DNA from: Gnetum montanum
Taxonomy: Eukaryota > Streptophyta > Gnetopsida > Gnetales > Gnetaceae
Direction of reading: 5' to 3'
Assembly (NCBI GenBank): GCA_015680685.1
Contig: MNCI01019113.1
Location: forward strand, 366,301-414,178
Length of the DNA stretch: 47,878 bases
The translations under genes were made by a program, and so were the position numbers. Shown here one piece after another: positions 20,592 through 31,110 of the stretch (positions within the stretch are counted from its first letter, which is position 1; each line of letters starts with the position of its first letter). Below the pieces are notes generated by a model. It worked only from the letters and a program-made list of their open reading frames with translations. It was not told where the DNA came from and ran no database searches.

Positions 20592-20838
20592 TTAGTAACA
20601 ACATTTTCTATTTTTTTCCATATAAGAGATCTAAGAGCTCTAGTTAGAGTGGAAAATCAAATATAGAAATTTTAGTTTTTGGTTGGCATCAGACTTAGCA
20701 ATATATAATATATTAAACTTTAGTAACAACATTTTCTATTTTTTTCCATCTAAGAGCTCTAGTTAGAGTGGAAAATCAAATATAGAAATTTTAGTTTTTG
20801 GCTGGCATCAGACTTAGCAATATATAATATATTAAACC
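20592..20838 (+). repeat. Two-copy tandem repeat, period 128
   Basis: The unit starting 'ttagtaacaacattttctat' occurs at 20592 and 20720. The second copy lacks about ten bases ('ataagagatc' region) and has one C/T change. A more divergent relative lies at 22617-22745. Confidence 0.9.
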
Positions 20839-20910
20839 TAAAAATCAATAAAACCATGGTACTATTCATCAGATCAAATATCTAATCCGATTTTGAATCA
20901 GCTTCAATAT

Positions 20911-21016
20911 TAAGTTGCGATTTATAACAGATCTTGCAATTAATAGCAGATTTCTCAATCACTTTAAGTTGCGATTTATAACAGATCTTGCAATTAATAG
21001 CAGATTTCTCAATCCA
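20911..21016 (+). repeat. Two-copy tandem repeat, period 54
   Basis: 'taagttgcgatttataacag' starts at 20911 and 20965 and the following bases are identical. A weak relative, 'ggcttgcgatttatggcat', is at about 23560. Confidence 0.9.
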
Positions 21017-21970
21017 TGCAGTGGAGACCTTAGGACCACAAAACAAATTAAAGGTGCCTCCCATTCCAGTGGTATCTATCATGTGCACGGAGGAAGGAAG
21101 GACGTTAACCTGTACTGTGTTGGTTAAATGGCATACTCTTGTAGAGGGACTGCATCAGCAGCACTTAACCTCTGATCTTAACCTCTGATCTGGGGCTTGA
21201 TAGTTGTGGTAAAAAACCGCATTGACTTAGACTTAGAGCGGCTGCAACTTTTTCTAAGCCTTTATGCAACTAAGGCACCTAGTTGAGTTTACTTGCGACC
21301 AAGTTGCCTTCATGGTGGATAATGGCGTAAAAACTCTAATGAATTTAACTAGATTATGTTTTTAAAATCTATGCTTTCCATTGCACTTTAGAGTTGTGTG
21401 ATTTAGCTGAAAATTGACATGGCTGCATTTGGGTTTTCCTTGACTTCTCTATGAAACATGCACATCTCTCTGAGTCTTTGGCTTGCATTGTTGAAAAAGG
21501 GCAACTAAATGGCTAAGAATAAGGCAACTAGGCTGCTCAAGGACTATGAGCCACACAAGATGACAAGAAAGAATTCCCTCTAACAAAGCATAGGCATAAT
21601 CTGCAGTAGCAGCAATGGTTAGAGCTAGATTTGTCACAAAGGCCCTGGTACTAACCTTACCTTGGCTTATTACATGTATGATGTTTTGAAACTAAGAAAA
21701 TCATTAGCACCTAATTTTAAAATTGTTAGTTTAAATTTTTTTGGTCCACTATTTGGCTGACTAGTTGATTGATTATTGGCTGACTATCCACTCCGAATCG
21801 GACAACTTAAATACTGCTCTTGTATTAAGCTCTGCACATGGACTACTATGATACATAACCATCGTTAGAATTGTCACCACTATAGAACGTGACGTCGAGC
21901 AGAAAAAAACAAAGCGCAATTGTTACAGCTTACCAAATCGATGGAATCTTCCGTCACCTCACAACTATTT
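21017..21970. other. Intergenic DNA, nothing recognised
   Basis: Apart from a short direct repeat, CTTAACCTCTGAT, at about 21164-21190, no coding or structural feature is supported. Confidence 0.5.
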
Positions 21971-22066
21971 CATTGAAGCATGCAAGTGTGAATCAGGATA
22001 TTACAGAGCAATGACCATTCATTGAAGCATGCAAGTGTGAATCAGGATATTACAGAGCAATGACCA
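21971..22066 (+). repeat. Two-copy tandem repeat, period 49
   Basis: 'cattgaagcatgcaagtgtg' starts at 21971 and 22020. The copies are identical for about 46 bases. Confidence 0.9.
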
Positions 22067-23034
22067 AAATTTTAAGCAAGGAGATAAAAGTGTAAATGTA
22101 GTAGCTTAGTTTCGAAATAAATATTTTCATTGAAATTAAATAGACGCAGAAAACTGGAAAAGATTTATTATACATACCTTGCATTTATAGTAATAGATGC
22201 TCTTAGAAATTAAAGCTATTTGCCTATTTAGCAATTTATAAAGTATATTTATAATATTTTCTAATTTTATTTGGATAAATACTCAAAAAATGATAATGGA
22301 ACTCACACAGAAGGATGGTTTTATGAGTGAGTTCTCTGACTTAATAAATGAAATATTGAAGCTGAAGTTGATGTTGAAAAAGTACATTCATTGTAGAAAA
22401 TAAAAATAGATTTAACAGTGGCTAAGGGCTACCGGATGTAACAAAAATAAGTCTTGCAATATTTTAATTATGGCTGAGAACATGGATTAAAGAATAAATA
22501 AGAAAGCCATAAGAAAGACACATTGAAAAATTGAATCTGGTAAATCAGCCTTTTTTATAAATAGGATCAGAATAAATTGCCGTAAAATCGTCAATATTAG
22601 CAAAATAGAGCTGTTATATATACTCATGTTGGTAGGCATTTTCCAAATTTTTTCATCAAAGGGCTAAGTTAGAACGGAAAAGCTAATATAGAAATTTTAG
22701 GTTTTGGTTGGCATCAGAATTAGCAATAAACAACATATTAAACTTAAAAATTCAATGATTTTTTAACCCAGGCTTAACCACAGATATGATGATTAATGGC
22801 TGATTTGACTTTGCTGCTGAGTAGGTTTGATTTGCTTGTGAAACCTTTCTGATTTGTTATGAATTTGGGCCATTAATGGCGTAACCTGCGGCAACCTTGA
22901 GTAATTTGAAAACATAATGTAAAATTTAAAACATCTAATTAGGAAAAAGAACGGAAGAGTATAATCACATTGCACCCTGAAAACACTGCATTCTCTTTGC
23001 AACCTGAAAACACTGTATTCTCTTTTGCCCATTT
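22067..23034. other. Intergenic repeat-derived DNA
   Basis: It contains a divergent copy of the 20592 repeat (22617-22745: 'atatagaaattttag', 'ttggttggcatcaga'). A second short direct repeat, 'cctgaaaacactg', occurs at about 22976 and 23003. No gene seen. Confidence 0.55.
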
Positions 23035-23480
23035 GCTATTGTGTTTACCTTATTCCCATGACATCTTTTTGCAGCAGGTTTTGGTTTTGATTATTGATAT
23101 TGCATGTTGGGATTCTTGGTTGTAGTTGTATTGCACCTTGCATTGCAAAAGTTACAGCTCCCAGCTTTTTTAGTTTCATATTTTTATCTTAATTACTGCA
23201 GCAACATGCATCACCTGCCTAATTTACAACTTTATTGTCATACTTTGGTTTAGGCATATGCGCTTGCATGCATGGTAACTCTACCTGTATTCAAATGTTC
23301 CTGCTAAGTTTAGTTTGTTGAAATCACATAATACCCATCTAAAAGTGTTATTTAATGCATCAAATGGTGTGGATATTCAAGAGTTTTTTTAGAAATTTAA
23401 AAATATACTTTATTTTAATGCATTTTTAAAAAATGCTGATTTTTTCCACCAAGTTATCCCAATAGCAGAGTTTTTTCTAA
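23035..23480 (-). repeat. Dispersed repeat, copy B
   Basis: Reverse-complement copy of 13985-14480. Both share the flanking 'aataaggtaaaca' end. It lies 0.7 kb downstream of the Ole e 1-like gene. Confidence 0.75.
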
Positions 23481-24168
23481 GTTTTTAATCATTGATAAAA
23501 ATGTAATAGCATTCATTAGATTAAATCTCTGGTCCAATTTTGAATTGCCTTCCATGTTGGCTTGCGATTTATGGCATATCTCTTGATTAAGCACATATTT
23601 TACAAAGTATGAAAAGACAGAGTACTCATCCTTAAGAGCCTTTGATTCACAAAGCCTGTATGTAAGTTCTTCTCTAAGAAAATATATTAAAGAGTATGTT
23701 TTTTATTTTCATATTAGGCAAATTCCAAACACTTTCAAAAAACTCTGAAACAAAGACTTCCAAAAACTCTGAAAAAATGTGAGTAAAAGAACATTTCTAT
23801 TAAAACAGTATCAAAAAGGCTTTAATTCAAAAGCAAACTATTATTTATTTGCAATACTATTCTTCATCATTATTTGGTATTCATAATTAGGAAAGCATAA
23901 ATAAGATCTCATTCATTTCATAACAAATAACTATAATCGAAGTACTCAACAAAATAGCAAAGCACTCACGGATGCAACAAAAGTACATCAAAATACAAAC
24001 GTGCTGTAAAAGTGCATAGACAACGTGATTCCGCTTGCTAAAATTTGGGAGGACTCCCGATTCCGCACAAGCTTTACCGCTGTTCTTATTTGAAATCGTA
24101 ATACGATCAGATGGAATCAATTTCAGTTTCAATTTCATGACGGGGATCGAGACCAAGACCAAAATCAA
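23481..24168. other. Region downstream of the Ole e 1-like gene
   Basis: No gene. A possible polyadenylation signal for the minus-strand gene (AATAAA) lies at 23844-23849, about 320 bases after the stop. Confidence 0.4.
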
Positions 24169-26243
24169 CTAAGCAGCAGGAGGATGTGGGCATACAGGAA
24201 CAATGCAAGACATAGCCTGGTTATGATTACGAAGGTCGATCCCAAGCGTACGCCAATCATGAGGGGAGCTGCTGGCAAGGGCAACATTGCAAGAAAAAAT
24301 GAGCTCATTCAAAAGAGGAAAAGTATACTCCAAGGACGCGAACAAATTCAACATATTAGCAGTGGCCTGAGCCAGCATAAAGGCCTTGGGATGGCTCTCA
24401 CTGACATTGCCCAAGGCGGTGCCACGTCGGAGCACATCCAGAAACGTGGCCCCACCACCTGGTCCTGGTCGTCCGACTGCGAAGGCATCAGCCGCGGCAG
24501 TGCCGAACACCATGTCGAGTGGCCAGTCGGGCGCCACGTGGCGCCACTGACAGAGATTGGCGAGCCAGAACTCGGGCGTGCACGTCGTGGGCGCCGGAGT
24601 GGTGCCGTGGGCGAGCCTGTAGGCGCTGGCAGGAGGGTAGCGCTTTTTGCAGAAGAGCGTTTTCTGGCTCGGGGGCGGGCGCAAGTACAGTTGCCCGGGG
24701 CCAACACTGTACTGCTGGTAGAACAAGAAATGGTAGAGGAGCCTCATGTGCGCGCGCCGCGTGGCCACGACGGCGCACGGCCTGATTTTCAAGGCCGTGA
24801 TGATGCGCACAGTGCAGGCGCTCAAGTCGGGCATGCCTTTTAGCCACAGTCTGAAGTCGCCGATTTTGTCAGTTTGGGCGTACTTGAGCGGCTCGTCCTG
24901 ACCTGGGCACTCCAGCGCTACCGTGACTTCTGCATTCGTTGTTGACATGTTCGTCGTTATCGTTAATCACCGATCGTGCCTTTGCGACCTAATCTCCATG
25001 CTTTAAGGCCTTTGATTATTTAATCAAACTTGTGTTAGAAATCTTACTCTCCGATCAGCTTTTCGGTTTCTTTCCACCCTTTTTTTCCCTCACGCAAACC
25101 ACGTTGGTTAAAAGTGTTTATTATTCTAATGTTCCAAAGTTTGGTTTAAACCAATGATTTTTTAGGCGGTGTTTAAGCCTCGGTATGGCGATTAATCGCC
25201 GCAGGTTGAACTTGGATGACCATTCGGTTTAACTAGCGTTTTAAATCTTTTCGATTTTTCAGGGGTTTTGCGGATTAATCGCATAAACCAGAGAAAATTC
25301 TGAATGATCTGAGACTTAAATTAAATTGAAAATAAATATTATGGAAGTTATAAAGGTATAATTAGAAAAAAACAAGAACAAAACAAATGAAACAACCTTA
25401 ATAAAATTTGGCACTAAACTGAAAATACTTATTCTGCCTTATCAATTTGCTAAAACATTCTACAGTTGTTATATTTGCCATCTTCTCATTCCCTCTATTT
25501 TGCTGGTTTTAGTTGTTGAAATTGCAAATTATAGTTTTTGATTGTTGTATTGTAACTTGCATTATAGGTTTTAAGGCTTGTCAATAGATTAGAAGGCGGG
25601 ACTTTTACTCCTTCTCAAAGAATAAAAAGAAAAAAGATTTTAGGAAGAGTAATTTTCTTTTGATCAAAAATATGTAATGCTTAAAATTCAAAACATTGAT
25701 AATGCATTTTTAAAATAGGCCGAACTTTTTTACCGAGCCAAGAGTCGCTGAGTTTTTCGGAATCATTTTTAAAGCCGAATCGCAAGTTTTTCGATTTTTT
25801 AATCATTGGAAAGGAGTACCAGTCAAAACTAAAAATACTGCAACGCACAACTTTCCATGGAACAACAACGACGAAAAAGAAAAAAGTGAAAACAGAGACA
25901 AGATGGGCGCTCAGGATATCACAATCTAACCATGGAAATGAGAAGATGTAGGATTTTCCAATGCAGTTGTTTTCCGTTTCTTTCATCCAACTCTAGAGTA
26001 TCTGGATCAATCAATAAAAAATTAATAATTCATAAATTAAAAAATTTTCAGCGCGTTTCACTGCAACTTACCAGCTTCTCCGAAGTCGAGGAAGCCACGA
26101 CTGCCATCAAGACAGGTATCACAGAAAACGTTACCAGTAACTTGCGTGGAAGCATGTGACTGTGGTGCCAAAAACAGTACCATCATCATTTTCGTCATGA
26201 ATGCCCACGTTACTATCAACTCATGTTTCTTATTCTTCTTCAT
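24169..26243 (-). CDS. Secreted Ole e 1-domain protein with C-terminal Cys/Trp domain (two exons)
   Basis: Exon 1 is 26243-26072 and exon 2 is 24929-24169; joined they give 310 residues. The donor is GCTG|GTAAGT and the acceptor TGCAG|AAGTC; both leave phase 1, so the frame continues through Glu58. Residues 1 to about 31 form a signal peptide (hydrophobic MMMVLFLAP, then S-H-A). Residues 35-47 read VTGNVFCDTCLDG, the start of Ole e 1 domains; then VTVALEC, TDKIGDFRLWL, C96, C109, YSVGP and C151. Six cysteines (41, 44, 65, 96, 109, 151) match the family. Ole e 1-like proteins are extracellular or wall-associated; their biochemical role is poorly known. Residues 174-310 form a second domain: CTPEFW, W186, PLDMVFG, TFLDVLRRG, AQATANMLN, SCN and SCIVPVC. 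I relate it from memory to CTxGYWKNH-type secreted domains; this is inference. The first ATG is used as start. No break seen. Confidence 0.88.
24930..26071 (-). other. Intron of the Ole e 1-like gene
   Basis: A 1142 bp intron with GT..AG ends. Its middle (about 25450-25830) resembles the dispersed repeat at 13985 and 23035, including a GGTAAAAAAGTTCGGCC-type word on the minus strand and 'gattgttgtattgtaacttgcatt' near 25545 on the plus strand. The pyrimidine tract before the acceptor is weak. Confidence 0.75.
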
Positions 26244-26472
26244 TTCGATTTTATCAATAAATTTCTCTGTATCGTTCTGTCGCAGTACCCTGTCAGGAAT
26301 TCAAGGTCTGAGTGTGAAAGATCTTCCCTGTTGAGTGGCTCCATGTAATGAAATACCTTTTATCTCTGATGTCAGTAACCATCCAACTTGCATAACCAAC
26401 GTAACCTTCCAGTCGCTGTTTACCAGATTAACCACCTTTCGGAAAATTAGGAGTAATAATTTAAAAAACTAA

Positions 26473-26479
26473 ATTTATA
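26473..26479 (-). promoter_or_regulatory. Possible TATA box of the Ole e 1-like gene
   Basis: TATAAAT on the minus strand 230 bases before the ATG. No other TATA box is closer. The implied 5' UTR is about 200 bases, which is long but possible. Confidence 0.4.
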
Positions 26480-26773
26480 TTGTGCAAAAGAATGCCAAGG
26501 CGTTGCTTCCCTGTATACGGTCCGTTAGATTTTCACTCTAGAACAAATGTGCGCACTAATTAACTGACAACGAAATGTTTGATTGCGTACTTTCGTGGAG
26601 AATATGATACCCTTTTCAAAGCTAAAATTTTTGGGTATATTTAATATTTTAAGAAGCAAACAAATACAAATCTGTGAAGCTTCCTAAGCCTATCAACGTT
26701 TTTGAATTATTCCTTTTTAAAAGGTAATAATCGTTGAAACAAAGTTTCATAATTTTCCATCTTAACATGTTTT

Positions 26774-26945
26774 TAAAAGTCATTTTGAATGTTCTCCATG
26801 TTATGTATATATCTATATAGTTAAATAGCTTCAAATTCTATAGGTGAGGCATTGTTCAATTGGTTAGAGCATGCACCTTATGTCTTACCACTAGGCTAAC
26901 AATGATGTTAGCATAGTGGTAGGACTCTTGATTTGAAAGCTCATG
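26774..26945 (+). repeat. 172 bp repeat left of element 2, with tRNA-like A box
   Basis: About 90% identical, in the same orientation, to 37986-38157 on the other side of element 2. It contains 'ttcaattggttagagcatgc', which looks like a tRNA A box, followed by the start of a SINE (TTAGCATAGTGGTAGG). The right-hand copy stops just after the SINE head. Confidence 0.8.
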
Positions 26946-27045
26946 GATTCAATTCTAGTGGACAATGCTGAGTTATGAAGTTCTAATTCGACTATATAGC
27001 TTAGGGTGTAGCTATGTTATAGCTATTTTAGGGTTCCAACACCCC
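26904..27045 (+). repeat. tRNA-derived SINE, best-preserved copy
   Basis: A box TTAGCATAGTGGT (26908-26920) and B box GGATTCAATTC (26945-26955), 24 bases apart. They are followed by a non-tRNA body ending 'agggttccaacaccc'. Related copies: 2735-2880, 13780-13880 (minus) and 27293-27383 (5'-truncated). Confidence 0.75.
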
Positions 27046-27329
27046 CTCCAACATATGTTTGATTTTGATAGATATGTTGATGTAACACACCATTAGATTT
27101 AACAAAAATATTATAGAAGTGTCATGGTTATGTGGCTCATTATCATGTTAGACAAGAGGTTGTTAATTCAAGTCACACTTCAAACATTTTTATATTCCTC
27201 TATAAATTTTCAAAATTGCATGTTGCTTATATCTTAGATTGTACTTCTTGTTATTCTTTTAAGTTCTAACATCTCCCACCACCCAATAGTATTATGAAAG
27301 TTCAAGTTCAATGCTAGTAGGCAATGCTC
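27046..27329. other. Sequence between SINE and element 2, with truncated SINE
   Basis: No gene. From 27293 a 5'-truncated SINE copy runs to about 27383, directly up to the edge of the element 2 LTR. Confidence 0.5.
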
Positions 27330-27917
27330 AGTTATAAAGTTCTAATTGGACTATATTACAATCATTTCAAGGTTCTAATACAAACCCACTCCCCACCTAA
27401 TGAGTAGTGGAGTAATCTAACACCCAACCATACAAGATATGAGTGTTTACACATAGCCTAGTCGAATTCCATGGACGAGGCAATGTGATTATGCTAGTAA
27501 TTGGTTCAANAGTTACATGAGCCCAAGACATGTACAACAAGCCAAGAGCAGTTGCTCATTGCTCTAGGTTAGAGCAGATTGTTTTACTATTTTCTTAGAC
27601 TTAAAATCATTCTCACACTTTATCATCATAGCTAGGAGTTACGGCCTATCAACATCAATATATCATACACCTCACTAAGAGCTAAACCATACGCATAGAT
27701 TATACTAGCTCCACGTGGGAAGACAATGATCCCAAACTTGAACCAATTACTAGCATAATCACATTGCCTCGTCCATGGAATTCGACTAGGCTATGTGTAA
27801 ACACTCATATCTTGTATGGTTGGGTGTTAGATTACTCCACTACTCATTAGGTGGGGAGTGGGTTTGTATTAGAACCTTGAAATGATTGTAATATAGTCCA
27901 ATTAGAACTTTATAACT
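27330..27917. other. Perfect inverted repeat with bounding Ns: probable misoriented contig
   Basis: 27330-27509 is the exact reverse complement of 27738-27917 (180 bases). A single N sits at each outer contig border (27510, 27918). Reversing 27511-27917 makes its start overlap 27330-27509 exactly, and the rest then continues the LTR in the same order as the other LTR (36574-37458). So the segment was probably placed backwards. Confidence 0.9.
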
Positions 27918-28218
27918 NCGATCTTTATTTCCATCATGAACTATGCCCAAGTACACTTCACTCGAATAAAGCATCCAAACAACTGCTCAACATCACATTG
28001 TGGGCATTCACTCTTTATTGGTAAACTACAAAAACAAACTGCAAGAGTCTACCTAAGGATGGAATGAAAAGTTATTCAATCGTGCATCCAAGTCTCTTAT
28101 TTATAGGTTGGCACGTGTGGAGCAATATCAGATATCCAACATCAAAGCTTGTGCCCCGATATTGCAGCTCTGATATCAGATGCTTGATATCATAGTTGAT
28201 GAAAATCGTGATTTATCA
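27398..28218 (-). repeat. 3' LTR of element 2 (disturbed)
   Basis: Matches the 5' LTR. TATAAATA lies at 28098-28105 (minus strand). The part 27511-27917 is in the wrong orientation. At the element edge the LTR ends CTCATTA, against CTCATCG in the 5' copy. Confidence 0.75.
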
Positions 28219-28230
28219 TATCCCCATGAC
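28219..28230 (-). promoter_or_regulatory. Polypurine tract (element 2)
   Basis: GTCATGGGGATA on the minus strand just before the 3' LTR. It parallels TCATGGGGGTA in element 1. Confidence 0.65.
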
Positions 28231-28439
28231 TAATTAAAAACTCATCCTCAAGTTAAAGAAAAATGAGGATAGATTTCCTTACAAAATTGGGAGGTAGATT
28301 TACATGACAATGACTACTATAAATATGACTCTTCGAATGTTGCAGTGGTGTTTTACAAGAAATTTACATAGGACATGACATAACAATTCTGACAAAAAAC
28401 AAAAATTGATGAAACTCGATGTAGTCTAGGTAATTCTTG

Positions 28440-31110
28440 GTGGTGGTGGCTCTTCCATCAATTGCTTCCCCTTGTCGCCAAGCTTCTAGAACTTGTATTG
28501 ATTCAAGAGCACTTGAAGCTTTTCCTCCTCCATTTTTGGATCATGTACTATCTATGCTTATTGTGCAATGTGTGATGGAGAGGGTACATCCCATGGGCAT
28601 GACAGTTGTGGAAAAATATAATTAGCCTTAACATATTTGAATGTAAAATGCCTCCTATCATCTTGAAATGCTTTGGCCTTCTCACGTAATTCATGATAAT
28701 TAGATAATCTTTTGGCTAGGTTTGCTATGACATCTTTCTACCCTTGGTAGCTAGCCTTGACTACTTCTAATTCAGAGTTTTTCACTTGAAGTTTTTGTAA
28801 AGCATCTTTATGATATGCAAAATCTTTCTCACACAAGGCGTATGTGGCTGCTACTTGCTGTTCTAACTTGTTCTTGGGCCTACCTACTGTTAACATGGCC
28901 AAGTTAGTGTAACAAAGGTTAGCTAACCCCATGTACTCTTTCAGATCATCGATTTGTAGGTCTTTGTTTTTGAATTTTGCTTGGTGAATGTGGGCATAAC
29001 TGTCCAAGATAGGCTGCCAATCAAGATTTTGTTCTGATATCAAACTAATTCTGGCTTTGGCCATGTGGATCTCTTTCTTGTTGATCTACTTGTACATTCC
29101 CACTTGATCATGGAAGTGCTTTTTTATCTCGTTCTGTCACACATTGATTTCAATAGATAACTTTTGATGGATGACATATACCTCCTCCATTAAGAGGATT
29201 CTATTTTCTCTTACGAGGCAGCTCATGTCTTGGTTGACCCTCACTAGTTGTTCTCTTAATTGGTGGATGCTTTCTTCCATGACATTTTTCTATTTTCTTA
29301 TAGTTATCAACCTCGAGTTGTCAATAGCAAGTTGTTTGTTTTCTTCTTGAATTGCAATGAGGGCCTTAGCATGTGCATACATTTGTGCTTATACTACAAA
29401 GGCATTCCACACTGCTTTCCTCTTCTCCATTGTCATTTTTTTATTATGCTCAACCAAGATGTTCATCTACTTTATTCTAAACTATTCTATTTGGTTAGGT
29501 GCAACAAATTGTGTGGGATCTCTATGTTTAGCTCTTAGGATTGTGAGCTCTTCTTGGAGTCTATGGATTTTTGCTTCTACATGCTCTACCTTGGTTTCTA
29601 CTATGACATGTTTATCTTTGGTAGCGATTAATTTTAGCTGCACTACAATGACATCACTTGGGATGTCAAAGAGTATTGTCATTCCTTGCCCAGTCTACAG
29701 TTTTCAATCAAGCACATCTTCATGGTTAACAAGAGTCATCAAGGTTCCAACTAACGTTTGAGCATCTTTGGCTCTAGTTAGATCTACTTATGGCGCAACA
29801 GGTACATTAAGACTTTTTGATGTGATCAGTGATCACCTCTATTGCTCTTGCTACATCCTTATACTACATTACCACAACTATGAATCCTTCTCCAATCTCT
29901 AGCATCACTTGGAATGATGTAGTGTTTCCAGAGATTTGTAGTGACCATTCAACCCCTCCTCCTGACTGTAGTAAGATTTGTCCACTTCTAGGATCTACTG
30001 AACTGTAGGCTATATGGCACTATCTATAACTTTATAGAGTTTGGCTTCCTCCTTGTTACTTAGCTAATGATCTCTGCGCTCAATTGCATATGACTCATGG
30101 ATGCTCTATAGTCCTATAGTAGTGATGGCAAGACTTGCTATTGCTATTGTTGTTGTTGCTCCTATTGCTCTTACTATTGCTGTTGTTGTTGTTACTCTTT
30201 TTATTGATCTTATTCTTATTCTTGTTGCTCTTCACCCTGATCCTTTCTGGGTGCTTTTGGTTTGAGCAATTTATCATATGAAGCATTCTGGGCTCTCCTG
30301 GGAATGGAATTGGTGTATTTTAGGATTATGGCTCACTTGCACAGCTTCTTGATAAGGCAAGGAAATGGAAGTATTAGCTTCCATGCCTTCCTTTCTTCAA
30401 ACCACCTTTAAATCTCCATAAAGCAGAGTTGTGCGATATTGGCGTTGTATTTCCCCATGAGGATCACACTTTCCCTTAGATAACCTATTTAGTCCTTTAG
30501 TTGAGAACAATTGATAAGTGCCAATTTTGAAATAGTTTTGCTCCTCTAGAGTTAGTTCACTATATTCCTTATCTTTCTTGTCATATACTTGTTTAAGCCA
30601 TAATTTCCTAGTTTCACCAATCAATCTTGTGAAAAAATGTGCTATTTTGCCCCTTCATTTCGTATGTTCAAAGCTTTTGCTATTGCCTTGACTGATTATG
30701 AGACAAAGAATCTTCCAATGTTAACTATGTGTCCTCTTCCTTATTAAGTCAGAATCAATAGGTTTTTCCAAGTTACCATTTGTTACTATTAGATAGGATA
30801 GGCCATAGTGGTGATGCCTTAAGTTGTGTCTTTACTACTTCCAAACTAAATTTCATGAATGGGCCAAAGTTCATCTCTACAATGATTGTGGTTAGAATTG
30901 ACCTCTCTTGAATAGCTAGGAGGCAGTCTTGTGACAACATGAGCCATTGTCCTTGCACTTGTAGTTCCTTTGCCTCTCCTTGGGCCAGTTGTCTTGTAGC
31001 AGGAGTGTCTTGATGGATACTGAATGATTGGGCTTCCTACTCCTTGTGTTCTAGTTCTTGTCCTTTGGTTTAGCCTCTACCTTGGCCTCTTGGTCATTTG
31101 TAATCAATCA
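28440..31110 (-). pseudogene. ORF2 of element 2: long coiled-coil protein, unrecognised
   Basis: Fewer stops than the element 1 copy. N-terminal part: QGQWLMLSQDCLLAIQERSI and MNFGPFMKFSLEVVKTQLKA (30773-30958). Next: TRKLWLKQVYDKKDKEYSEL and EEQNYFKIGTYQLFSTKGLN (30397-30624). A Ser/Asn-rich microsatellite follows (about 30110-30230), absent from element 1. Then MTILFDIPSDVIVVQLKLIA and VEHVEAKIHRLQEELTILRA (29482-29682), and NLDWQPILDSYAHIHQAKFK with IDDLKEYMGLANLCYTNLAM (28738-29064). The end, about 28440-28480, is MEEPPPP as in element 1. Long heptad-like helices suggest a coiled-coil structural protein. I do not know a family for it. It takes the place of pol. Confidence 0.72.

Noticed and set aside
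24184-24843. 219-residue frame opposite exon 2 of the Ole e 1-like gene
   Set aside because: Arg/Gly/Ala-rich antisense shadow caused by high GC; the minus-strand frame has the family motifs and a matching exon 1.
26855-26925. True tRNA genes
   Set aside because: A and B boxes exist, but no complete cloverleaf, acceptor stem or anticodon arm can be drawn; SINE heads explain them better.
27330-27917. Perfect inverted repeat as a biological foldback element
   Set aside because: Ns at the borders and the LTR order point to a misoriented contig.
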